The notes beneath the pieces are model-generated. The model made no database searches. It was not told the origin of the DNA and was given only the letters and a program-made list of their open reading frames with translations. From Lasiosphaeris hirsuta (taxonomy: Eukaryota > Ascomycota > Sordariomycetes > Sordariales > Lasiosphaeriaceae), in contig JAUKUA010000003.1 of the NCBI GenBank assembly GCA_030549175.1, positions 5,332,001-5,396,000 of the forward strand: a stretch of 64,000 nt of DNA. Reading direction: 5' to 3'. The position numbers and the translations under genes are program-made. Positions 34,777-45,385 of the stretch are shown here, one piece after another. The stretch's first letter is position 1, and each line of letters opens with the position of its first letter.

Positions 34777-37700
34777 TCAGCCCTCACATACCCACTCCGC
34801 AAACACGCACCACCTTGCTGTCCGGTCCGCCAGCACCAGGCCGCGCCAGACACCGCGCTCCGAGCACTTGATGATGGTTTCCCAAGTGCCGCCGTCGCTG
34901 GCCTCGTCCTCGCCGCCTGCAATCGCCGCACCTCGGCCGCCGACGCTGATCCCACGGCGCTCTTCTTTGCGCATCAGTCGAAGAATTTTGCCACCAGGAG
35001 TCTGGATTGCGAGCTTAGCGGGCTTCTTGGAACCCGCACCACCCGCTGAGCTGGGGTTCGAGCCTGCGGCGCTTGAGCTTGTCATGCTCATAGAGCTACC
35101 GGGACGCACGAAAGGAATCGGGCTGGCACCTCCTGGGTTGGTTGACGGTGTCATCGGACTGGCGTCAGAAGAGCTGGGATGTTGGCGAATTGCAAAAACA
35201 AATGTGTTATTGAGCGCTAGCCGTTGGCACTGCGGTTGAACGATGTAGATGTCGTGACGCTGGGCATGCGGTGTTGGGTGTCGTGTGACAAACTCGTAGG
35301 GGGGATTCTCGCCCTGATGCAAGATTGGGAGGGCAAACGCCATTGGATGTGGGATGTCCTTGATGCTGTGCATAAGACCACGTTTCCCAGCATAAATCTT
35401 CAACGTGCCAGTCCCTTCGTCGCCAGGAAGCAAAGCTTTGACCGTGTATCGCTTGACACCACCGAACCACTCTGCTTGTGCCAGCGCACGCTTCTTTACT
35501 ATGTCTCCAGATTCAAAGAAATCGCCATCCGAATCTCGGGTGTAACCTCGAACCTCAACCTCAGCAACAACTTCAACATCAGAGGGCACATTGAACTTGA
35601 TGTGCATCATCTCGAGATCCTCGATCCGGATTAGGGAAGTGTTATAATCGACCACGTGAAGACCATTTTTGAAGTAGGGCGGACAGGCGCAAGGGAGGTT
35701 CAGCAAAACTTCATGCGCGACCGGCGGGCAAATATGCTGCTGGGTATGATGCTCCGGAATATGGGTCCAGCATATTTCGGTAGGGCGCGCAAGGAACCAC
35801 CAGGAGTCGGCGGACGAGCCGCCGTGGCTCGAGTACAAGCCGCGGCGTGGGTTAGATGGGCTGGCGAGACAGCAATCCATCATTCTCCACTCATTGTCTA
35901 CCAAAACTGCATTCCACCAGTGATTGGACCGAGGCATGACGTGAGCATCGGGGATCTCGCCCGGAGTCTTGAGGTACCCACGGACAACCTCGCACGTGAG
36001 CCCAGCTGCAGCGCACATTTCGAGTACCAGCACCGCGTACTCCTCGGAGCATGCGCGCTTTGCCTGGATGACCCGACGAGTATCGACCGGACCATCGAAG
36101 TCTTCCTCCCAGCTGACCTTTTCGGAAACCCAGGTAAAAATGGCACGTAATCGCTGCACATCGCTACGATATGGCCGGCAGACGTATGTTGTGGCAAGTG
36201 TGATTGCCGTTGTTGTTGGTGGTAGATTTGCAAGGAACCGAGAATTTTTGTCGACTTGGCTGAGATTGATGGCCTGGTAATTCGTGGGCTCTTGGACAGG
36301 CATGCCATTGATTCCCTCATCCCCATCTATGCCATTGTATAGCTCGTCCACCGGGTCTAATGTTGGGTAATCCAGCATCTGACACCTCTCCTTTCTCTCA
36401 ACACGCTCATTTCGACTAAGCGAGTTTGACCGATTGACGTCTCGACGAACTTGAACCCAGTCCACTGAACTTGCCAAGCCGATACCCATATCTCTTGCAG
36501 CGTCCCGTCCAGTTTTGTTGGAGCCAAGGCCGCCTGCAATGCCAGTCAATGGCCTGGTTATCGACTGAGCTGCTGTAGAACCCTGAACGGAAGCGGCACC
36601 AGCGGTAGCAATACTGCCCCTGGTGCTTGCCACGCCGGTCTTCGCAGATTCGAGAATGCGCTTGATAAAATTCTGCTTCTTCGCTTTCGGCTGAACCAAA
36701 CCACCTAGTCCGCCGATTGCGTCGTCGTGGAATCCGATCTGCGACTTAGACCGCGATTCAACTAGCCCAGAAGCGTGGCTACTGTGGTAGGTAACCCCCG
36801 TAAAGGGTGTCTCTGGTCGGTCCAGGTCCAGATCTCGCATACCGAGCGCGCTCTGAGCCCTGCTCTGGTTCTTGCGTGCGAGACTGCCGGCGCTCGTAGC
36901 GCTGATTTGTCCTGCCGATGCCCCACTCATCAAACTGCGGTTCGTACTCTGAGAATTCGACGAATTGTTGGTCGTTGTACTGCGAGTACCCGTGGATGCG
37001 CTAGTCGAGTTAGTCTTTGTAGTAAAGGTTCGCTCGAGCACTTGTCGGCCAACCTCATAAGCAGACTTCTTATGGTGGAGTTTGTGATCCGGTTTGGGAT
37101 GCATGTCCATAGATGACTTGGGTCGGTCGTACATTTGTCCTTTGGGGGGCGGAGGGGGCGCAACATCTACCTCAGCGACTCCTGAATCCTGACGTTTTAT
37201 TGTCCTGAGCCTCGATTCCATCCTTTCAACGTAGTTGCTGAGCTGCGGGCCAGGTTGCTGATCCTGCTTGTGAGTTTCACGATAGGTTGTATCCTGTGAC
37301 GATCCACCGCTTCCACTGTAAGTTTCATAGCCCTCGTCGACATGATGTGCTAGTCCCATGGATGTCTGGGGGCGTTCACGTTTCTTTTTCGAGCGCTCTC
37401 GGACCATATCAAAAGACTCTGGAGACCAAGGGTCAAGGGGCGGTTCTGGGGACTCCGTGCCACGGGGCATGCCCAGCGCATCCAATTGCTCCATCACATC
37501 ATCCATTGCATCCCTTAACGGAGAGGGCGTTAAACCATCACCTCCGCCAGGGGATGGTGGACAAGGCGACGGCATCCGAGGGGTGAGATATCCTGACGGC
37601 TGATAATCATACGAACCGTTTGAGTTTTGCCTTGGCATATTTCCTTGACTCTGGTGATTGTGCGAGGCATTTGAATTCTGTCTAGACATATCTCCATGAT

Positions 37701-38889
37701 TCTGGTGATTGTAAGAGGTGTTCGAATTTTGCCTAGCTATATTGCCGTGGAACCTGTCATCATAGGATCCATGGGATCCGTGACGTGGCGCAGGAGCTGT
37801 GTGACGATGGGGAGGCGGCGGGGGGGGCGGTGAGTCTCCCTTTGTCAGACTCTCTCGACTTCCCCGGTATTGTGATTGTGACTGAGACTGAGACTGTGGG
37901 TGCGAATATGAATGCGAATGCTGTTGAGGTCGATATGGCCTGTATGGTGGTGCTGGCGATGCCGCTCGCGAAATATGACTCGGGGCCGGCGGCGGTCCTG
38001 GAGATGGCGCTCGCGAAATGTGGTATGGGTCGTGCGGCGGCGCTGGCGATGGTGCCCGCGAGAAATGATTGGAACCATGGGGTGGCGCTGGTGATGGTGC
38101 CCGCGAGAAATGATGGCCGGCATGGGGCGGCGCAGGCGACGGAGCCCGGGACATGTAATGAGGAGCGTGCGGTGGTGCGGGCGATGCAGCCCGGGCTATA
38201 TGATGGGGAGCATGGTGCGGCGGTGCTGGAGATGCTGCTCTGGCCATACGATGGGAAGGATGATGCGGCGGCGCTGGAGATGCTGCTCTGGCCATATGGT
38301 GGGAAGGATGATGCGGCGGCGCTGGGGATGGTGCGCGGGATATATGGCTCATGGGCGGTGGCGGTGAAGGCTCATGTCCGGCGCCCATGCCACCACTTTT
38401 CAGAGAGTTGATCGACGGCTCCCTAGGCCGGATTGCACCCTCCTTATATGTCTCAGGAACTTTAGCCGTAGTATAATGAGGCGCTTTTGCGTAGGCCTCG
38501 AAGGGCTTGCGGAATGTCTTTGACTTCTGGGGAGTGTTCTTCGGACTCGGCGAGTTGCCGTTCGGATTGGGAAGTGGACTCGTCGATCGGGTGGTCGGTC
38601 GAAACGTGTCTGGCAGAACTTCGACAAAATTTGACGGAAACACGCCAATTGCTCTCCGATCCCGAAATAACCTGCCCGTCCACCACGAACCATCTCCTGC
38701 GTTCAGGCATTCGATCAGGTCGCCTTCGATGAACCCCAGATCTCGTTTAGACTGTAGTTAGACAAAGTTAGCACACAAGGTATGGTCAACAGCTATTAGC
38801 GGGTGCCCACGCACCTCTCCACCCCATGAGTAGACAGCCCTGACCCAGCAGGGAAACCGGGTCGGCAGCGGCGGAGGTGCGAGGACCAT
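34777..38889 (-). CDS. cyk3: CYK3-like cytokinesis protein (SH3 plus transglutaminase-like domain)
   Basis: Exons on the minus strand 38889-38815 and 38751-34777; 1349 aa. The N-terminal SH3 domain (about 8-60) is split by the intron: CWVRAVYSWGG in exon 1, then GFIEGDLIECLN and GVFPSNFVEVL. A long disordered region follows, rich in Pro, Ser and Gln, with about ten copies of an R-A-[AP]-S-P-A-P-P unit (roughly 150-290). The transglutaminase-like core lies near 870-1000, with Cys926 (RACSEEYA), His969 (SNHWWN) and Asp984 (MMDCC) in triad order. Budding and fission yeast Cyk3 act at the actomyosin ring and regulate chitin/septum synthesis. The yeast domains are reported to lack catalytic residues. 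The exon junction is phase 0, with a GTGCGT donor and CAG acceptor. Confidence 0.88.
37960..38370 (-). repeat. internal tandem repeat encoding Pro/Ala/Ser-rich units of CYK3
   Basis: Within the CYK3 coding exon, units of about 36-51 bp repeat. Two adjacent copies near 38222-38318 are almost identical. They encode the recurring A-A-S-P-A-P-P-H pattern. Such runs change length easily between strains. Confidence 0.75.
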
Positions 38890-40172
38890 TGTTGCTGTTG
38901 CTGAAAATTGCGGCCCTCTTTGCGCGGGGCGGCGCGTCGGTCGTCGTATGATTGCCGAAATCTCTCTTCGATATGCTCCTATGATGGCGCCAGGCCAGAA
39001 GGCGCTGTTCTTGCGTCTGTGTGTGCAAAAGTAGCAATATATCGAAGAAGCCGAAGCTCCATACGCAAGCAGACAACACAAGGCGAGGTGAGGCAAAGCG
39101 AAGAAGGCGGGCACGCAGAATGTTGACAGGGAGAAGAAATTAGATCCCCCACAAGGACAGGTGGGCAGTGTGGTAGACAGCGGGGACAGATGAGGCCGCA
39201 ACAAGGGGCTTTGACGAGAATTCCAGGTTCAGTGTAACTCCCGGGTTGCGGTTGGCAGTTGGCGGGAAGGACGGGTGGGTAGTGTTGAGCTCCAGCTTCG
39301 ATTGCTGGTGGGCCCAAGCTCATGGACTCGGGCAACGGTTGCGAGGGGCAACCCGGAACCGACGCCCACTACCCAATCAGGACGGGCTTGGAGCCATGGC
39401 ATGCCGCAGGAACCAAAGCGTATACTGCGATTGGTCAGACGCTGCGCTGTTACGCGCAAGGCATGCAAACTGTCTGCGGAGTGACCTCGAGTGCGTTCAC
39501 CGTCGAGTTGGCCGCTAGGTTTAAGACCTGCTGCGCTCGTCTTGACGTCGAATGCGCACTTTCGCCCAGAGTCTCGCATCGCAGTCCTAGCACCCACATA
39601 AAAAAGCAAACGCCGTGATTTCTATGGCGATTGTCCGACACAAGCAAATTCATGGCCTCAGATTGTCGCATTCGCCGCATCCACACTCCTTTCACTGTGG
39701 ACTCGAGACCCTGGCTAATACCTAAAACGCCTACCAACGCCCCCTCCAAGTAAACAATGGCCCGTGCTCGCCCGCTCAACACCCAGACAACCAGAGCGAT
39801 TAGTTAGACCCAAACGAAACTTAATATCACACGCCGCCTGCGTCAGACACAGCCTTGAGCACATCCACTGCACTCTCTCTCCGTTTTGGCCTTCTCTCAA
39901 GCATCAACCATCACTCACCTCTGCATTTGCCCCATCTGTCGCTGCATTTGCCCCAGCTGTCGCTGCATTCCCTGCCACTGCTCTCCACTGGCATTGACGC
40001 CAAAGTGCTTGAGACGGGAGTGCCTGCCTTTGTGACGTCCCCACCACCCTCATACCTCCACTCTCTTGCATCTCTCAGCGCCGCTCTCAGCGCCAACCCC
40101 CAGCGAGGAGACGTCCCCCGCTGCGCCGTGCATTTGACATCGGCATCGGTATCCATACACTCCACATATACA
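38890..40172. promoter_or_regulatory. 1.28 kb divergent promoter region (CYK3 and GCK-III kinase)
   Basis: Separates two start codons facing away from each other. Both genes belong to septation or morphogenesis families, so shared control is possible but not shown. The part next to the kinase start (39860-40170) is pyrimidine-rich. No gene seen. Confidence 0.4.
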
Positions 40173-42333
40173 ATGGCGGACGAAGGTGTCGCCAGTCACT
40201 ACCAGGTTCTAGAGGAACTCGGACGTAGGTCGCCTCTCCGACCCGCACTTGAATGCGACGGGAACTTTGCTGACCACCAGGACCACAGGCGGCAGTTTTG
40301 GCGTTGTGTACAAGGCCATCGAGAAGAGGACTGGCGAAACAGTCGCCATCAAACATGTAAGCGCCAGCCCCATCACCTCGCCCCGCCCAATCTCAAACGG
40401 CGGCTAACCTATGTGCGCCTCCAGATTGACCTCGAGTCCAGCGAAGACGACATCCAAGAAATCCAGCAGGAGATCTCGGTACTCAGCACATGCGCCAGCT
40501 CCTACGTCACACAGTACAAGGCCAGCTTTCTTCGCGGCCACAAGTTATGGATTGTGATGGAATATCTCGGGGGGGGTCATGTCTCGATCTGGTAAGATAA
40601 CGGCCTTTCTAGTACCTGGTCCCGGTTTCAAGGTTCACCTCGCTAACTCCGTGCAGCTCAAACCCGGAAGCTTTAGTGAAGGCCACATCGCCATCATATG
40701 TCGTGAGCTACTGTTCGGCCTCGAGTATCTGCATGCTGAGGGCAAGATCCATCGAGACATTAAGGCTGCAAACGTATTGTTGTCTGAGAATGGCAAAGTC
40801 AAGCTTGCTGACTTCGGTGTCGCCGCACAACTCACTCACATGAAATCACAAAGAAATACTTTCGTCGGTACTCCCTTCTGGATGGCTCCAGAGGTCATCC
40901 AGCAGGCTGGCTATGACTTCAAGGCCGATATTTGGTCACTAGGAATCACGGCCATCGAGTTAGCCCTTGGCGAGCCCCCTCATGCCAACACCCACCCCAT
41001 GAAGGTCCTCTTCCAGATTCCCAAGAACCCTCCCCCGCGCCTCGAGGGCAAGTTCAGTAAAGAATTCAAGGATTTTGTTTTCCAGTGTCTCGTCAAAGAC
41101 CCCGACCACCGGCCTACCGCCAAGGAGTTGCTTAAGCATCGCTTCATTCGATCAGCTGGCAAGGTAGAGGCACTCCAAGAACTGGTTCACCGCAAGCAAA
41201 TGTCAGATGCCAGGACAGATCGCGTTAAGCTTCCTGTCTTCTATCAGGAGACACTCCACACCATCTCGCCCAAGGACAACTCGGACGACTGGGTCTTTGA
41301 CACAGTCAAGTCGGTCGCATTGCCGAAACGGGGCACAGTTAGATCGCGAAAACCTTCTTCGGCCTTCGCGGTTGAGGATGCGATGCGCAAGCTCGACGTC
41401 AAAGACGGTCCTCTCCAGCCATCCACACCCGGCACGGTCAGGCGATCTACCGTGCGCCGCCAGCCATCCGCTGCACAGCAGAGCTCGGTGCGCCGCATTT
41501 CCAATGGTTCGCCCCGTGCCTCTATTGCTCCAAAATGCCCGCTGCAGCCAGACCTGTCTTTTGGCAACTCGGGATCTACTATGCGTTTATTCCGCCGCGT
41601 CCCTTCAGACAGCTCGGCCTCAGCGGGCTCCCACGAGGCCCAACCCAATGAGAACCGGCCGCCGACCTCATTCCACGCTCCGGTCGACCCAAACAGCAAA
41701 GAGGCCCTCCTCGGCCGTCGGCTGTACAACAGAGCCCTTGAACCCTGCCTCGACGAGCTGCATGCCCAAACTGCCGCCTCATCCAAGCGGGAGGCTCTAT
41801 CACGGCTGTCAGATGCGTTTGCTTTGCTCGACTCGGTAGACCCGGAGGGATCCTACCACTTCCTCCGCAACCTGGTTTCGGTCGTGTCCCAAGATCCTAA
41901 GTTGGATGTTGCGTTCTTGCGGAACAACCCCCAAAACAGCGGACCGTCCAAGACGCCTCTGGACGGTACGCCCCAGGGTACAGTTGTGATCAAGGGCCGG
42001 TCTGCCACTGCCGCCGCCGCCGCCGCGTCTGGGGGACCAGTGAGCCCCACGAAGTTTGTGATGAGCCAGGAGAACCCACATTTACTCAGCCATCGCCGGC
42101 GACACGGGAGCCAGACACCCGATCTCCCGCCCCCGGGACAAGGCAGGGTAGAGAGAGCGATGCCCCGCTCACCTGAAAAGGAACAGCGAGACCGCGAGAA
42201 GATGGCTCTCGAGGCCAAACTCCCCGGCCGCCAGGCAGTCCCTGGAATGGAGCACTGCAAGGCGCTGTCCGATCTTCTATATACGAGATGGACGGATGGG
42301 TTGAGGGCTAGGTGGGGATCGATGGCGGCTTAG
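40173..42333 (+). CDS. GCK-III (Sid1/Nak1-like) serine/threonine kinase, one-base frameshift in exon 3
   Basis: Exons 40173-40224, 40289-40356, 40425-40591, 40657-42333. They carry the glycine loop ([11 protein letters not shown]), the VAIKH lysine, the catalytic loop [17 protein letters not shown], and [10 protein letters not shown], which together mark the Ste20/GCK group. The long C-terminal tail (Ser/Pro-rich, ending near [11 protein letters not shown]) fits GCK-III kinases of filamentous fungi such as Sid1-type septation or Nak1/POD6-type polarity kinases. Exon 3 contains a run of eight G (40569-40576) where nine are needed to keep the family motif YLGGGS and to join exon 4 in frame. As written, translation leaves the frame and stops at TAA soon after. 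Either the assembly lost a G or this allele is inactive. If the frame were intact the product would be about 654 aa. The rest of the gene shows no decay. Confidence 0.85.
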
Positions 42334-43068
42334 TATTACGAGTACATCTGTTTTAGGTATACTGAGGCATAGGCAGAGCTGGTTCAGAGCTTGGTTTCCG
42401 CAAAACCATATTTGCACCTGCATTACCTGCAAGGTGGGTAGTAGTATCCGGGGGGAGATGGTACGATTCAAACTGATGGGGAGTACGATGTTGCCTGCGC
42501 AAGCATAGAAGTGGACCGCGTTGGATCGTGCAAATTGTAATGTTGTTGTATCAAGTACGAGGCGGGCGGGCTAGGGGAGGGGAAGCATAGAAAGCGGAAA
42601 AGGAACGGATAAGTGGGGAGGGAGGAGATTTGCATGTTTGAGTACGTCACACACTCACGACCTTTTCACGAAATTTGATGGCCTTTGGGGTATCTTTTGC
42701 TGCGGCGATGATTCATACCATTGCGTCTTTGTCATGGTAGCTTTGGTCTAGGCTTTGCATTTTCATGGGCGTTCTTTTATTGGGGGGGGACCGGGCAGCT
42801 TTTTAGATTTCGGTAGATTATGGATTGATAATGGACAAAGTTTATGGTGCCACTGAAGTTTTTTGGTACTGAGATGTCAATTGACGTTTGGTTGTCACAA
42901 AGTTCGCTGTTAGTTGAAAAATACCGTACTAGTCCTGTCATACAAAACGTATATTACATCTTTCGCTCCTGGCATGGGGCTTATCAAATCCAATATTGGC
43001 TGTGGAGCTTCTCTTCCCCCCTCTTTCGGCCTCAGCTGACAAGTATCTTCCCATGCTCAACGCTGCAT
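42334..43068. other. intergenic between convergent genes, 0.73 kb
   Basis: Contains the 3' UTRs of the kinase gene and of RAI1. No further feature seen. Confidence 0.4.
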
Positions 43069-44912
43069 CTATTGTTGCTGTGTCTCCGGCTGTGTTTCTG
43101 CCGGTCTTGTCTGCTGAAACTGTGTCTCTGTCGACTGTTCCTCCGAGAGTTGAGTCTCTGGGGGCTTTGACTGGTTGAGTGAGAGTTTGATTCTCCAGTT
43201 CATAAACTCATCTGTAATGATGTTGCCGTGTCCGACCTCCTCTACCTGAAAGACCTCGATATGAGACGATCTGGGTTTCCTCCGGACTCTGAAGACACCT
43301 TCGTCGGTCATTACCTCACGGAGCCCTAATAATTGGTCAGTAATGAGAAGTCAACGGGAGGGATTCAACCTAGAGTTGTGGCTGACACGGCAAAATAATG
43401 TCAGAGGGAAGCTATCTGTACTCACATTCCAAGAACGCACTCGCAAAGTTGATGCAGGTGTTTCCGTCCCACCCGGCTCTGCCCCTTCTCTGGACAGTGG
43501 TGGGTATGCTATTTGTCTCCATCTCTTGCAGCTTAACAAGGATGCCGTCGCGGGATCGAAAGCCCACGATGATCTTTGGCACACCGAGAAGGAAGGATTG
43601 GATCCAAAACTTCATGAGCTTGCGCTCAAAGTTATCCATGTCACGGTCCGAGCGGATCTCGGCTGACGTCTTAAGCTCGACCCAGTTTACTGGCGCCCCT
43701 TGCACTTTTGGTTTTGAGTCCCATACTGAGGAGGTGTCAGCATCGAAAATTTTGAACATCTGGTTGTGTCTTGAAAGGGGCCAACTTACTCGCATCCACT
43801 TCGCCTCCTAGACAGATGATGGACTTCCCGAGACCTGTACGGACAACGGAACAGTATTGCTCTTTGTTGTTTACAATTTCGTTATCTCGTTTTTCGATGT
43901 AGTCTCTCGAGGTTTCTCCCCAGGTGGCTGGAAGTGTTGAGAGAGTTTCGAACTTATAGCCTAGAGCACATGTTGTTAGCTTCCCAGCTCTTGAGGATGT
44001 ATGAACAAAGTGAGAGAATCCTTACCCCAAAACTGCATGACCTCTTGGGGAATCGGGCTCTTCCAAGTCTGGTTGTCTTGCTCTCTCCTCGAGGCTTCTT
44101 TACACTTGTGGTTTTCCTCGATAAAGCTTGTCATGTTAGTGGAGGATCAATGTGACCAACATCGTGTTGCTTTGTGGACGTGCGCTTACATGGAATTCTG
44201 TAAAGTTGTGTTAGCTGATGCTGCTCATGAAAGAATGACAGATGAGATGGAGAGGCGCACACGATAAAAGGTAGCATTCATCTCAAAACTAGCAACAAGG
44301 TTAGCAATTCGGCCAGTGGGAGGGAAGCTAATTTAGCCCTTTACCCGTCGCGATCTTCGAATGGAGCTGCCATGATCTGTATGGCCATCAGCAAAACAAC
44401 TTTATCAGCCGATTAGGGATCCGCTAACCTTGGTCAAAATTCCCCTCCACGTCACTATATGAGCATCGATCTGCTTGTTCGTCTTCTTTTCGTGGGTTTC
44501 AATGGTCTTCAACAAGCTATCGAGATGCTCATCGGCACTGTCATCGTGTTTTATGAATTTCTCAAAGCCATTGGATAGATCGGTTCCCAGCGTTGGGGGG
44601 TAGTACCACTTTAGCGACGAGTCGCCGGGGTGATACTGGTGGTCCTTGTCGTATGAGAAACACGCAAACTCCTGAACCCAAAACCATTAGATTCTGTCCA
44701 GTTGTGCATGGATGTGGATATTGATGAATGAATGGGCCACTTAGTAGCAGCCCTTGGACTATGGGGACTAGACCCGGGGTTTAAGACAGGTTACTAAGGC
44801 ACGTGAAGCTCAATGCTGATGCGGCTCATTCCGAAGTTACCTTTGGCCTCTTGACGGGTTCGCTCTGGCCCGCAAAGCGAGCTGCGGGTTGGATGGGAAA
44901 TGTCGCCGTCAT
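43069..44912 (-). CDS. rai1: RAI1/DXO-family decapping and RNA quality-control nuclease
   Basis: Nine exons on the minus strand: 44912-44841, 44671-44429, 44376-44345, 44288-44261, 44197-44190, 44126-44026, 43960-43790, 43725-43426, 43325-43069; 403 aa. Rai1 partners the nuclear 5'-3' exonuclease Rat1 and removes faulty or unmethylated caps. The N-terminus TFPIQPAARFAG is typical. Active-site motifs are present in order: WRG (99-101), GGEVDA (213-218, with the acidic pair Glu215 and Asp217), and VELKTS (234-239, with the E-x-K pair 235/237). FERKLMKFWIQSFLLGVPKI follows. The C-terminus is a Gln/Thr/Glu-rich tail. Exon 5 is only 8 nt (AATTCCAT), yet it restores the conserved FIEENH run. The closest alternative donor breaks the frame. 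Eight introns is many for a fungal gene of this size. The gene is divergent from SEC8, with 473 bp between starts. Confidence 0.9.
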
Positions 44913-45385
44913 TTCGGCATTTCTGTGCTGTAAAGGACGAGCGCGAGTGTATTTCGGAATAGCAGAAAAAGCACTGAGACGGGAACTTGAAATGTTCATT
45001 TAGTATAGAAACAAGTTGGGGAGGAATGGAATGGCTCGTTTGGTTGCCATGTCTTTGTCTTGGCACTATCCTGGGCCAAGAGACCGAACGGTAGAAGTGG
45101 GGCCGTGCGACTTATCTGGGGAAGCTCCACCCCACCGGAATTGCCTACAGTGCCACAGAGGCCTGACACGGTGCCCTGTCTGGGATTCGCGAAGCACCGC
45201 CTTTCATCGCTGCTTCACTTGGCACCGCCGACATCCTCTCCCGTTGCTTGTGCTGGTGAGCACATCGCGAGCTCACACCAGCCGCCGCCCACAGTTGCTT
45301 ATAGACTCAATTGCTACAGCTATATTGAAACTAACGATGAAGCGCCCTTCAACCAGATAGTCTCCCCTTCAAAGCTCGAGTCACC
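44913..45385. promoter_or_regulatory. divergent promoter, RAI1 and SEC8
   Basis: 473 bp between two outward-facing starts. Both core promoters must be here. No motif stood out. Confidence 0.4.

Noticed and set aside
37785..38411. 208-codon frame antisense to CYK3
   Set aside because: Produced by the complement of the Pro/Ala tandem repeats, giving a low-complexity Met/Ala/Val pattern.
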